Origin: Lachnospiraceae bacterium
GTDB lineage: Bacteria > Bacillota > Clostridia > Lachnospirales > Lachnospiraceae
Assembly: GCA_015057405.1 (NCBI GenBank)
Contig: SVEK01000001.1
Coordinates: 1-64,000, forward strand
Reading direction: 5' to 3'
DNA length: 64,000 bases
In this document: positions 8,190-17,097 of the stretch, in pieces
How positions within the stretch are numbered: the stretch's first letter is position 1
How the letters are laid out: every line of letters begins with the position of its first letter
Program-made: the position numbers and the translations under genes
The notes under the pieces: model-generated
The model's database searches: none
What the model was told of the DNA's origin: nothing
What the model saw: the letters and a program-made list of their open reading frames with translations, nothing else

Positions 8190-9719
8190 TTACTTTTTGT
8201 TTACAATCAGGCTCATTATCTTCTCCTGAGAAGCTTCAGCCGCATCAAGTTCACCTACAATCTGACCTTCATTCATAACATAAATTCTGTCAGACATTCC
8301 AAGTACTTCCGGCAACTCTGAAGAAATCATAACAACAGATTTACCTTCCGACACAATCTGATTAATAATGCAATAAATTTCATATTTAGCACCAACATCA
8401 ATACCACGTGTCGGCTCATCCAAAATAAGAATATCCGGATCTGCAAACATCCATTTTGCAAGAAGTACCTTCTGCTGATTACCTCCACTCAGATTTCCTA
8501 TCAGCTGATTAACTGATGGGGTTTTTGTTTTGAGCTTATCAACATATTCTACTGCAACAGCATATTCTTTATCATGATCAATAATCGAATTAGTGCTAAC
8601 ACCCCTCATATTGGCAAGAGTAGTGTTTTCTTTAATGGAAGAACTTAAAATAAGTCCGTTACCTTTTCTGTCTTCCGTTACATATGCCAATCCATGATCA
8701 ATTGCATCTCTTGCATTTTTTAAAGCAACCTTTTTCCCATTAATATATAGCGAACCGGTTATATTAGTTCCGTAACTTTTTCCGAACACACTCATCGCAA
8801 GTTCAGTTCTTCCTGCACCCATAAGTCCTGAAATACCAACCACTTCACCTTTTCTGACTTTAATTGAAACATCATCAACGACTTTACGTTCAGTATATAT
8901 CGGATGATTAACTGACCAATTTTTAATCTCCAAACAAACATCTCCGATAACAGTATCAGTTCTCTTTGGGAATCTGTCTGAAATTTCACGACCAACCATA
9001 CCTTTAATAATACGGCCTTCATCAATGTTCTCTGCTCTATTATCTAAAGTCTCAATAGTTGCTCCATCACGAATAACCGTAATATGATCAGCTACATAAG
9101 CCACTTCATTCAACTTATGAGATATAATAATCGAAGTTAATCCTTCTTTCTTCAAAGAAATCAACATATCAAGCAAAGCCTGAGAATCTGATTCATTCAA
9201 AGAAGATGTTGGCTCATCCAAAATAAGTAATTTTGCATTTTTAGCAAGAGCCTTTGCAATTTCTACTAACTGCTGTTTACCGACACCAATATCCTTAACT
9301 AATACACTTGATGGTTCGTCAAGTCCAACTATCTTAAGATACTTGTCTGCCTGACCATACGTTTCATCCCAGTCAATGGCATATGATTTTCCTCTTTCAT
9401 TACCAAGGAAAACATTCTCTCCAATTGACATGTAAGGAATTAATGCAAGTTCCTGGTGAATAATAACTATTCCCTTCGACTCACTGTCTTTAATATTATT
9501 GAATTTACAAACCTTACCATTATAAATGATATTTCCCTCATAAGAGCCATAAGGATAAGTACCACTTAATACATTCATCAATGTAGATTTTCCTGCACCG
9601 TTTTCACCAACAAGTGCATGAATTTCACCTTCTTCAACACGAAGATTTACATTGTCAAGTGCTTTAACACCGGGGAAGGTTTTTGTAATATTTTTCATTT
9701 CCAACAAAATATTTGCCAA
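8190..9719 (-). CDS. Monosaccharide ABC transporter ATPase (XylG/MmsA type)
   Basis: A 509-aa double ABC protein. The N-terminal half has Walker [10 protein letters not shown] near residue 38 and Walker [13 protein letters not shown] near 165; the C-terminal half has the degenerate P-loop GLMGAGRTE near 297 and the signature LSGGNQQKV near 408 followed by [15 protein letters not shown]. This twin layout with a GAGRTE second site is typical of RbsA/XylG/MglA enzymes. The start is TTG, 8 nt after GGAGG. It is separated from the upstream binding-protein gene by a terminator-like hairpin. Confidence 0.92.
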   Translation of the reverse strand: MANILLEMKNITKTFPGVKALDNVNLRVEEGEIHALVGENGAGKSTLMNVLSGTYPYGSYEGNIIYNGKVCKFNNIKDSESKGIVIIHQELALIPYMSIGENVFLGNERGKSYAIDWDETYGQADKYLKIVGLDEPSSVLVKDIGVGKQQLVEIAKALAKNAKLLILDEPTSSLNESDSQALLDMLISLKKEGLTSIIISHKLNEVAYVADHITVIRDGATIETLDNRAENIDEGRIIKGMVGREISDRFPKRTDTVIGDVCLEIKNWSVNHPIYTERKVVDDVSIKVRKGEVVGISGLMGAGRTELAMSVFGKSYGTNITGSLYINGKKVALKNARDAIDHGLAYVTEDRKGNGLILSSSIKENTTLANMRGVSTNSIIDHDKEYAVAVEYVDKLKTKTPSVNQLIGNLSGGNQQKVLLAKWMFADPDILILDEPTRGIDVGAKYEIYCIINQIVSEGKSVVMISSELPEVLGMSDRIYVMNEGQIVGELDAAEASQEKIMSLIVNKK

Positions 9720-9775
9720 AAGAAATTCCTCCTAACCGTCATGTAATGTGTTATTAACTTGCTTACTACATAAAA

Positions 9776-9802
9776 CAGGCGGGCAGTAATACCACCCGCC
9801 TG
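9776..9802 (-). terminator. Intercistronic terminator/attenuator between binding protein and ATPase
   Basis: A GC-rich 8-bp stem (CAGGCGGG and CCCGCCTG) with an 11-nt loop is followed in the minus-strand transcript by UUUUAUG. It lies 37 nt after the binding-protein stop and 57 nt before the ATPase start. Partial termination here would make more binding protein than ATPase and permease, as in many transporter operons; it may also stabilise the upstream mRNA. Confidence 0.7.
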
Positions 9803-9838
9803 AAAGATTCTGGTTTAATATAGATTAATAATTATCTA

Positions 9839-11002
9839 CTATTTGAGGTCATCCTCTTTATAATAACCTGAATCAATTAAAAGTTCTTTGTAGTTATCAA
9901 TATCTGCGAATACTGGCTCGCAAAGGTATGAAGGAACTACATGATCACCGTTGTCATATGTCTCAGTATCATTAATTTCAGGCTCTTCACCCTTCATGAT
10001 AGAATCTACCATTCCAACAACCTTTTCAGCAAGTGTACGTGTATCCTTGAAGATTGACATTGACTGCTTACCAGCAATGATGTTCTTTACAGAAACGATA
10101 TCACAGTCCTGACCTGTAAGGATTGGATAATCACCTGTGTAGTTAGCTTCGAGAGATGCAGCAACACCCTGTGCAGTTGAATCGTTAGAAGCTAAGATAG
10201 CATCAAGTTTTGTTCCATCCTGATAGTGTGCACCAAGAATTGTATCAAATCTAGCCTGAGCTTTCTCTGATGACCATTCTGCTGTAGCAACTGTATCCTG
10301 ATCTGTCTCACCTGATGGACATACAAGTGTACCAGCATCAAGGTATGGCTGAAGTACATCCATTGCTCCGCCGAAGAAGAAGTTTACATTGTTGTCACCC
10401 GGGTCACCAGTAACGAACTCAATGTTATATGTCTTATCTCCTGCATTTTTAAGATCAAGTTTCTCTTCGATGTACTCACCCTGCTTCTGACCTACAAGAT
10501 AGTTATCGAATGTTGCATAATATGAAACAGCTGGTGAATTCATAATAAGTCTATCGTAAGCGATAACCTTAATTCCAGCTTCAGCAGCCTGATCCATAAC
10601 AGTACCAAGTGCATTACCATCGATAGATGCGATTACAAGAACTTTACATCCGTTAGCAATCATGTTCTCGATCTGTGTTACCATCTGTGCATTGTCATTG
10701 TTAGCATACTGAAGGTCTACCTCATATCCAGCAGCCTCAAGCTTCTCTTTCATGTTAGAACCATCCTGATTCCATCTCTGAAGATCCTTTGTAGGCATTG
10801 CAACACCAACAAGTCCGCCCTCAGTAGAATCATCTGCTGCGTCATCTGCCGCGTCATCTGCTGCATCATCTGCTGCATCATCTGCAGGTGCTTCCTGCTG
10901 TGCATTTCCATCAGTCTTCTCTGCGTCGCTTCCACCACAACCTGCAAGGAGTGATGCTACCATAGCAACACTAAGTACTACTCCTAAAAACTTCTTTTTC
11001 AT
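9839..11002 (-). CDS. Monosaccharide-binding lipoprotein (ChvE/XylF-like)
   Basis: A 387-aa extracellular sugar-binding lipoprotein. A signal peptide ends in the lipobox LLAGC (Cys 22). An acidic spacer of nine near-identical Asp-Asp-Ala-Ala type units spans residues 41-58. The periplasmic-binding-protein fold follows, with GVAMPTKDLQRWNQDG at about 65, IANGCKVLVIASIDG at about 113 and IKVIAYDRLI at about 144. ChvE-like proteins bind several aldoses. It is first in the ABC operon, followed by a partial terminator, so it should be made in excess. GGAGGAGG precedes the ATG. Confidence 0.9.
   Translation of the reverse strand: MKKKFLGVVLSVAMVASLLAGCGGSDAEKTDGNAQQEAPADDAADDAADDAADDAADDSTEGGLVGVAMPTKDLQRWNQDGSNMKEKLEAAGYEVDLQYANNDNAQMVTQIENMIANGCKVLVIASIDGNALGTVMDQAAEAGIKVIAYDRLIMNSPAVSYYATFDNYLVGQKQGEYIEEKLDLKNAGDKTYNIEFVTGDPGDNNVNFFFGGAMDVLQPYLDAGTLVCPSGETDQDTVATAEWSSEKAQARFDTILGAHYQDGTKLDAILASNDSTAQGVAASLEANYTGDYPILTGQDCDIVSVKNIIAGKQSMSIFKDTRTLAEKVVGMVDSIMKGEEPEINDTETYDNGDHVVPSYLCEPVFADIDNYKELLIDSGYYKEDDLK
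10829..10882 (-). repeat. In-frame DDAA codon repeats in binding-protein linker
   Basis: Consecutive 12-base units, each coding Asp-Asp-Ala-Ala, lie directly after the lipidated N-terminus. They form an acidic flexible tether. Such tracts can change length by slippage between strains. Confidence 0.7.
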
Positions 11003-11064
11003 TTATATATTCCTCCTCCAAAATAATTAGTAGATAGTTATGTATAAACATATCCCCTACGCAC

Positions 11065-11130
11065 ATTATAATAACACACATCAAATAGCATTAACTTGCA
11101 ACAATCTATAAATTTTTATTTATAGATTGT
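11065..11130 (-). promoter_or_regulatory. Promoter and candidate operator of the sugar ABC operon
   Basis: A consensus -10 TATAAT (complement at 11065-11070) has no good -35 (best is TTAATG at 18 nt), the usual sign of an activator-dependent promoter. A perfect 13-bp inverted repeat (arms ACAATCTATAAAT, 4-nt spacer, 11101-11130) covers about -43 to -72 from the likely start, the place where an activator such as the YesN-type regulator encoded upstream could bind. Confidence 0.55.
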
Positions 11131-11144
11131 GAAACAAAAAATAA

Positions 11145-11196
11145 TAGGTAGCATAATTTTGTCAACACATTTTCTTTAGCAAAATAATGCTACCTA
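11145..11196 (-). terminator. Terminator after the sensor operon
   Basis: Seventeen-base arms (minus-strand TAGGTAGCATTATTTTG and its complement with one mismatch) enclose an 18-nt loop, followed in the minus-strand transcript by UUAUUUUUUG. It lies 43 nt past the stop of the extra binding lipoprotein, separating the sensor operon from the transporter operon. Confidence 0.65.
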
Positions 11197-11238
11197 CACA
11201 ATTTTAATTAATTAATTCTATAATAGAAACAGATACAG

Positions 11239-12279
11239 CTACTTTTTTATATTAAGATATACTTCTTCGCGAAGATGAAATCCTTCCTTAATAATTATAT
11301 CATCAATATTTTCTTTGTTTACGGCAACCGGAGGCAAATTGATATAAGGACATTTATAACTTCCGTTATTGATAGTTTCTGTATTATATACAGTAGTAAT
11401 ATCTCTACCTTGTGCAAGATTAATAGCACAGTCTGCAGCAGTTTTGGCAAGCTCTTCCACCGGTTTATATACAGTCATTAGCTGTGTTCCTTCTACAATT
11501 CTCTGACATGCCTCAAGATCTGCATCCTGGCCTACAACCGGTATTTTACCTGCATAACCTCTCTCTGCTAAGAATCGTATTGCCTGAGTCGCAATATTGT
11601 CATTGCCACACATAATCCCTGAAATATTATCAATAAGTGATTGATTTTGTTCAAGAAACTCATATGCATACTCAGCCTTCCAATTCACGGCATTCATAGC
11701 CGCTTTAATTTCAGCATTGGATTTAGCTAACGTTTCAACAAATCCTTCTTCTACCATTTTAACATTATTGTCTGTTGTCGGACCACTTAACATCAAATAT
11801 TTTCCGTCGTCTCCGATAACATTCACAAGAGATGATGCCATAAGTGTACCGACCTGTTTGTTATCAAAAGAAATATACAAATTAATATCTGCATTATTAA
11901 TCAATCTGTCATATGCTATTACCTTTATGCCGGCATTACGGGCTTCGTTTACAACATTTGAAAGACCATAAGAATCCACTGCAATAATTACAATAACGTC
12001 CATTTTTTTATTAATAAGATATCTAATCTGCTCAATCTGAGTATTCAAGTCTCCGCTGGCATTTTGCACATTTACTTTTGCACCATAGGTCTGTGCTGAA
12101 GCAACAAAGATTTCCTTATCTTTTGTCCATCTCTCAATTACAAATGAATCAAAACTCATTCCAATATGCAAATCATCATCATCTTCTACATCTGCAACTT
12201 CCTTAGGAGTTTCTTCAGAACAACCGCAAAACATAAATACAATTAGCAAAACAAAACAAAGGCATATTTTTTTTAACAT
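11239..12279 (-). CDS. Second sugar-binding lipoprotein, linked to the sensor genes
   Basis: A 346-aa periplasmic-binding-protein-like lipoprotein with a signal peptide and lipobox MFCGC (Cys 19). It keeps the fold landmarks IGMSFDSFVIERWTKD near residue 39, IKVIAYDRLI near 123 and VVGQDADLEACQRI near 257, and is a clear paralogue of the 9839-11002 product. It belongs to the regulator transcript: its ATG overlaps the stop of the response-regulator gene by one base (TAATG). No permease or ATPase gene accompanies it, so it may serve sensing, or provide an alternative binding protein for the neighbouring transporter. GGAGGG precedes the start. Confidence 0.85.
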   Translation of the reverse strand: MLKKICLCFVLLIVFMFCGCSEETPKEVADVEDDDDLHIGMSFDSFVIERWTKDKEIFVASAQTYGAKVNVQNASGDLNTQIEQIRYLINKKMDVIVIIAVDSYGLSNVVNEARNAGIKVIAYDRLINNADINLYISFDNKQVGTLMASSLVNVIGDDGKYLMLSGPTTDNNVKMVEEGFVETLAKSNAEIKAAMNAVNWKAEYAYEFLEQNQSLIDNISGIMCGNDNIATQAIRFLAERGYAGKIPVVGQDADLEACQRIVEGTQLMTVYKPVEELAKTAADCAINLAQGRDITTVYNTETINNGSYKCPYINLPPVAVNKENIDDIIIKEGFHLREEVYLNIKK

Positions 12280-13877
12280 TAAAATAATCCCTCCTTATAC
12301 TCAGACGGAGTAACACCGACATGTTTTTTAAACATTCTGCTAAAATAATTCGGATCCGAATACCCTACATCCATACAGATTTCTTTAACACTGTGGCCAT
12401 CCTGTTTTAATAATTCCTTTGCCCTTTCTATTCTGAGATTTGTTACATATTCAACAAAATTAACCCCAATCTCCTCTTTAAACAATCGACTGAAATAATA
12501 CGAAGTAACATTTACTTCTTTTGAAATACCATCAAGGGATATATCTGAAGTATAATTATTATCAATATAACGTAACGCTTTGTTAATGATACTGTTTGAT
12601 TTATCTTTTTTGGTATTGGCAACATTACCGGCAGCAATTCTTACCCTGTCAATAAACCACTCTTTTAATTCCGAATGTAATGCAAAATTATTCATTGAAT
12701 CAAAATAACCGGTTCTTGATTTAAAAACATATCGCCTTCCGGATGCTTCATATGCAAGATGTTCTGCCCAAAGTATAAATTCAATTACTTTAATTCGAAT
12801 GTCGCTTTCTTCACCATCCGATTCATTTAATAACCATTCATAAAACTTAGAAGCATATAAAATACTTTCATCCACATTACCCTGTTTTACATTTTTGAAT
12901 AATTCTCTTTCCAATTCTATAGGATAATTAGATTCATATTCTACATTTACAGCAACATCTTCAGCATGGGCAACACTTCTTGTTGATTGAACAAGTGAAT
13001 TAAGCGCCTCTTTATAAGATTCAGCCATATTGTCAATAGAATATACGCAGCCAAAACCTATTCTTATACATATTTCAAACTTTTGATTAATTGTGTAAAC
13101 AAGATTTAATGCCGTATTAACTATATCCGATCGGATTGAATAATCTAAAACACTGTCTCTGTACGGAATAAATACCGGTATTTTATTTGCCATGCAATCA
13201 CTGACGATACTATCAGGAAATGAATTTTCAATGTAAGATTTTATTTCTTTATAATTGTTTTGAAGATAAACTGTTGCACCTGATGCGTTAGTCATATGAT
13301 TACCTTCCTGACTTTCTCCAAAAACACATGCCAGCATAAATCCGTAATCATATTCGATTCCAAGAAGTCTTTTAAAATTATTTATATCTTCATCAAAATG
13401 TTCCTTAAATAAAATATCATGGATAAATCCGTTCTGAATGATAGGGACTACTGTTTCAAGTTTTTCTCGAATAAGTAAATCCTCATCTCTTTTCCTTCGT
13501 AAGTTCTCTATCTGTTTTATAGCATCACTAAGTGCTTCTATAATCTGACTTTGCTCAAATGGTTTATTAATATACTTAGATACACCAAGTTCAATTGCAG
13601 TTTTTGCATAACTAAACTTATCGTAAGCACTAATAATTATAAACTGTATTCCCGGCTGGGTTTTTTTTATCTCTTTAATTGCATCAATACCATTAATACC
13701 GGGCATATGAATATCCATAAATGCAATATCAGGTCTAAAAGTTTCTGCAAGTAAAATAACTTCTCTTCCGGTTTTTGCAGATTCAATAATACATTCTCCT
13801 GAAAAATTCTTATTAATAATAAACTTAAGGGCATCTACAGTAATACCTTCATCATCAGCAATCATTATCTTATACAT
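12279..13877 (-). CDS. YesN-type response regulator with AraC DNA-binding domain
   Basis: A 532-aa regulator. The receiver domain occupies about residues 1-120, with the acidic pair DDE near 9 and the phosphoacceptor in FMDIHMPGING (Asp 55). A middle region of about 280 residues is weakly conserved. The C-terminus holds two AraC helix-turn-helix motifs, SLDGISKEVNVTSYYFSRLF and VKEICMDVGYSDPNYFSRMF. It should be phosphorylated by the kinase encoded upstream, whose stop codon overlaps its start by 8 nt. An in-frame GTG at 13886 lies inside the Shine-Dalgarno sequence GGAGGGTG, so ATG 13877 is chosen. The likely target is the ABC transporter promoter. Confidence 0.9.
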   Translation of the reverse strand: MYKIMIADDEGITVDALKFIINKNFSGECIIESAKTGREVILLAETFRPDIAFMDIHMPGINGIDAIKEIKKTQPGIQFIIISAYDKFSYAKTAIELGVSKYINKPFEQSQIIEALSDAIKQIENLRRKRDEDLLIREKLETVVPIIQNGFIHDILFKEHFDEDINNFKRLLGIEYDYGFMLACVFGESQEGNHMTNASGATVYLQNNYKEIKSYIENSFPDSIVSDCMANKIPVFIPYRDSVLDYSIRSDIVNTALNLVYTINQKFEICIRIGFGCVYSIDNMAESYKEALNSLVQSTRSVAHAEDVAVNVEYESNYPIELERELFKNVKQGNVDESILYASKFYEWLLNESDGEESDIRIKVIEFILWAEHLAYEASGRRYVFKSRTGYFDSMNNFALHSELKEWFIDRVRIAAGNVANTKKDKSNSIINKALRYIDNNYTSDISLDGISKEVNVTSYYFSRLFKEEIGVNFVEYVTNLRIERAKELLKQDGHSVKEICMDVGYSDPNYFSRMFKKHVGVTPSEYKEGLF

Positions 13878-15369
13878 TATCTTCACCCTCCTGACATGGA
13901 ATTAACAACACAACTTCTGTTCCCATATCTTTTCCCTCAGAATTTATTTGCATTACATTTTCAACACCATAATATAGTCTAAGTCGCGAAATAACATTTT
14001 TCAAACCAACACCATTATCACTAGTTTCATCCCTATCATATACTTTATTATCACTTGAATAAATTTCATTAATCACTTCCTGATTAATTCCAACACCATT
14101 ATCACGAACAGATACACATACGTTATTATCTTCTCTCCAAACCCTAACATAAATATTTGCTTTCCAGTCAATATCACTTACACCATGCTTCACAGAGTTT
14201 TCTACAATTGGCTGCAATATCATGGACGGCACAATAACTGATGACAAGTCTTCGTCAATTATTTTATTATACTCAATATCCCCCGAATATCTTACATTGA
14301 TAATATACATATAATTATCTACAAGTTCCAGTTCCTCTTTGAGGGAAACTGATTTACTGTTACTTACATTATATCTGTAAAAATCAGCAACATTTTGAAT
14401 ATATTGATATGTTCTGTCAGCTTCTTCCATCATTGCAAGCTGAGCTCCGGCATTAAGGGTATTAAACAAAAAATGCGGATTAATCTGAGCCTGAAGATAA
14501 TTTAATTTTGCTTCTTTAAGATGAGTATCCATAAGAAGCTCTTTTTCCTGAAGTTCACGTTCCCTTGCCATATTTTCCGTAATTTTTTCGATATATTCCC
14601 GTATACTTGCAAGCATTTTGTTAAATGCCTTAGTAACAACGGCTACTTCGTCATCTGTCGTTATCTCAACAGGTTCAATAAACAAATCACCTTCAGCCAC
14701 TTTATCGGCAGCAATAGCAAGTCTTGTAAGCGGTCTTGTAATTCTGTTAGTTGCAAATGTAACAAGAATTATTATTAATATTGCCGCAATAATCAATATT
14801 CCCATAGATAATTGTTGCGTATGGCGTAATACAGCAAGTATCGTCTGATAATTGGACGAATTAGAAATAAATATACGATTATTTAAGCTTTTAATATAAT
14901 CAGAAAGGTATTGGCTAAGTTTAAGACTTTCTTCATACGAAATTCGATAACTAACAATGTCCCTACCACGTTTATATTCTATATTTTTGTCAGTAAGCGC
15001 TATATACTTCTGCGATATATTATAAATATTTTTTTCCATTAACAAATATTTGTCATCGACAACATCTTTATTGAGTTTTTCAAGTGAGTCTTGAAATTCC
15101 TGAACGTAACGATAATAATTTTCCATAGAATCAGTATTTTTATTTTCAAGATACTCTGTCATACTGGTCTGAATTTGCATCAATTCTTCCTGAATAAGAT
15201 TTAATGTAAAGTTTTTTTCGTAAACCTGATTCATATTCCATACTATTTTATTTACATTGGTATAGATATATATATTGATCATTATGATTACTGTCATAAC
15301 CGAAATAAATATAATAATCATTCTCATTCCAATGGAATTTACATATTTTCTAATAAATGAATTATTCAT
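13870..15369 (-). CDS. YesM/LytS-type sensor histidine kinase
   Basis: A 499-aa membrane kinase. One hydrophobic segment at about 15-38 and another at about 190-207 bracket an extracytoplasmic domain of about 150 residues. A HAMP domain follows (RITRPLTRLAIAADKVAEGD), then a coiled coil, then the phosphoacceptor box QINPHFLFNTL (His 299), then an ATPase domain with SVKHGV and the G box DNGVGINQ. The ATG at 15369 fits GGGGGAG with a 6-nt spacer; the upstream TTG at 15375 does not. It overlaps the preceding binding-protein gene by 8 nt, so the two are probably translated together and act as one receptor. Confidence 0.92.
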   Translation of the reverse strand: MNNSFIRKYVNSIGMRMIIIFISVMTVIIMINIYIYTNVNKIVWNMNQVYEKNFTLNLIQEELMQIQTSMTEYLENKNTDSMENYYRYVQEFQDSLEKLNKDVVDDKYLLMEKNIYNISQKYIALTDKNIEYKRGRDIVSYRISYEESLKLSQYLSDYIKSLNNRIFISNSSNYQTILAVLRHTQQLSMGILIIAAILIIILVTFATNRITRPLTRLAIAADKVAEGDLFIEPVEITTDDEVAVVTKAFNKMLASIREYIEKITENMARERELQEKELLMDTHLKEAKLNYLQAQINPHFLFNTLNAGAQLAMMEEADRTYQYIQNVADFYRYNVSNSKSVSLKEELELVDNYMYIINVRYSGDIEYNKIIDEDLSSVIVPSMILQPIVENSVKHGVSDIDWKANIYVRVWREDNNVCVSVRDNGVGINQEVINEIYSSDNKVYDRDETSDNGVGLKNVISRLRLYYGVENVMQINSEGKDMGTEVVLLIPCQEGEDNV

Positions 15370-16378
15370 CAGCAACTCCCCCTTCTACATTATCAGGTGT
15401 AATAAGGGTTGTATCAACCATATAATATTCACTTACATAACCGGTATTAATATATTCCATCAATGCTTCTATACAATATATGCCCATAGTTTCTTTGTTG
15501 AATGAAATCAAATAATCAACAAGTTGTTTTTTAACAGCATTAATAACCATATCAGATGCTGCAATACCCATAATGTCAATACTTCCGACTTTATTATATT
15601 CAACAACCTGTTGATATGCACTTTCTGTTATTTTCTCAGAAAGACATATCATTATATCAGGTTCTTTTTCCATGTCTAAAAGTATATCTCTAATTGCTTC
15701 ATCAGAACTAAAATCATTGTTACTGTCTATTAATTTAGTTTCTATATTAATATTATCTACATCAGAAAGTGCTTCAATAATAGACTGGTACATTGTGTGT
15801 TGTTCGTAATAACCTTCACTGTCACTCATTAACACAAGAATATTATTTGCATTTGAACGATTATTAATTTTATTAACTTCCCGTCCGAATTCAAAACCCA
15901 CATCATAAGCACCTATTCCGACAAAACTGCTACGCTGACTATTTTCAACATCTGTCATAAATGTTACTACCGGAATACCATTTTCATATGCTTTATTAAT
16001 CATTTCCGGAAGTAAAACATTATCATCTCCTTCTAAAATAATACCATCCACACCCGACATTATAGCAATATCCATTAACGCATTTTTTGAATAATTCTCC
16101 GGTAAATCTTTACCAATTATTTCTACATATGCATTCTGTGTTTTTGCAAACATGTTGGCGCTCTCGTATATTTTTTCCAGTTTATCACTTCGTTTATTAT
16201 CATAAATCATAGCAAAATGATATGAATACTCTTCCGGTTGGTCAATATCAGATTTATCATTATTATCAACATTACTTTTAAAAACAACAAAATTAACAAT
16301 TGTAACTAAACTAACAGCTACAATTGTTAATATTAAAAATACCATAATATACTTATGCTTTCTAAAAATATGCTTCAT
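15362..16378 (-). CDS. Membrane-anchored sugar-binding sensor protein (XylFII-like)
   Basis: A 338-aa protein with an uncleaved-looking N-terminal membrane segment (about residues 11-33, no lipobox) and an extracellular type I periplasmic-binding-protein domain: YHFAMIYDNKRSDKLEKIYE near 53, MSGVDGIILEGDD near 108 and GIPVVTFMTDVENSQRSSFV near 134. In the Clostridium beijerinckii D-xylose system a protein of this design (XylFII) binds the sugar and activates the LytS kinase. Gene order and overlap with the kinase gene support the same role; the ligand is not established. The start has only a poor Shine-Dalgarno sequence. The gap from the upstream gene is 9 nt. Confidence 0.83.
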   Translation of the reverse strand: MKHIFRKHKYIMVFLILTIVAVSLVTIVNFVVFKSNVDNNDKSDIDQPEEYSYHFAMIYDNKRSDKLEKIYESANMFAKTQNAYVEIIGKDLPENYSKNALMDIAIMSGVDGIILEGDDNVLLPEMINKAYENGIPVVTFMTDVENSQRSSFVGIGAYDVGFEFGREVNKINNRSNANNILVLMSDSEGYYEQHTMYQSIIEALSDVDNINIETKLIDSNNDFSSDEAIRDILLDMEKEPDIMICLSEKITESAYQQVVEYNKVGSIDIMGIAASDMVINAVKKQLVDYLISFNKETMGIYCIEALMEYINTGYVSEYYMVDTTLITPDNVEGGVADE

Positions 16379-16387
16379 AATATTCTT

Positions 16388-17086
16388 TTATTCCGTAATT
16401 GCCTCAGCAATCTCTTTAAATGAATTATCAGAAGACAATTCGAAATCTCCTATAATTATTCTTCCGGCATAGTTATTATCAACCAGATATTTATCAAATG
16501 CTGCAGAATCTTCTATAATACCAAGTTTTTCCAAATTCTCCGAAACAATTCTTGACCAGTCGCCTCTGTTAATTTTTAAAACTGCTTTAACTACTTTTTC
16601 AGATTCTTTTTTATCATTCGTTTCTTTCGAAGTAACTACAGGTGGTTCTGTTACATTAGCCACATCATCGGAAACAGTTGGGGAGTCCGTTACATTAGTT
16701 GTATCCTCAGGAACAATTGGTGATTCCGGCACACCGGTTGTGTCATCATGAACACTTGGGGCTTCTGTTACATCAGCGGCGTCATCCGAAACAGTTGGTT
16801 GCTCTGTTACGTCGTTGACATCATCTGATACTTCACCTTCACCACTAACTTCTCCCTTGGAAGGCTCATTTGTCATTTGCGGGTCTAAAGTCATTTCAGG
16901 CATATTGGTCATCAAAGGAATATAAGTTGCCTGAATAGTATCATCCTCATATACCATACCAAGCTTTTTTGCTCTGGAAATTATTTCCTCATCACTTATC
17001 GATTTGAAATTATATGATATACTAAGAAGAATTGCACTAATCATAATTCCGAGTCCAACTCCCCTTAAAAAATATTTATGTTTCAT
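16388..17086 (-). CDS. Membrane protein with five 13-residue repeats and an MltG/YceG-like C-terminal domain
   Basis: A 232-aa protein. A transmembrane segment at about 8-26 is followed by five consecutive 13-residue repeats at 87-151 (pattern S/P-D/E-D-x-x-x-V-T-E-x-P-x-V), then a charged link and a domain at 165-232. That domain (INRGDWSRIVSENLEKLGII, then AAFDKYLVDNN and GDFELSSDNSFKEIAEAI) resembles the LysM-like N-terminal subdomain of the MltG/YceG glycan-strand terminase. The MltG catalytic domain is absent, so it may bind peptidoglycan without cutting it. Its position at the end of fla/che hints at anchoring the flagellum or a sensor to the wall. GAGG precedes the ATG. Confidence 0.7.
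   Translation of the reverse strand: MKHKYFLRGVGLGIMISAILLSISYNFKSISDEEIISRAKKLGMVYEDDTIQATYIPLMTNMPEMTLDPQMTNEPSKGEVSGEGEVSDDVNDVTEQPTVSDDAADVTEAPSVHDDTTGVPESPIVPEDTTNVTDSPTVSDDVANVTEPPVVTSKETNDKKESEKVVKAVLKINRGDWSRIVSENLEKLGIIEDSAAFDKYLVDNNYAGRIIIGDFELSSDNSFKEIAEAITE
16634..16828 (-). repeat. Five in-frame 39-bp degenerate tandem repeats
   Basis: Each unit codes 13 residues ending in a Pro-x-Val type triplet; consecutive units are diverged but stay in register without gaps. They form a Pro/Thr/Asp-rich stalk between the membrane anchor and the C-terminal domain. Confidence 0.75.
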
Positions 17087-17097
17087 ATATTACCTCT

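Noticed and set aside
14701-14712. GCCGATAAA on the minus strand inside the histidine kinase gene, like a SigD -10
   Set aside because: No TAAA at 14-16 nt upstream and it lies deep inside a coding region.
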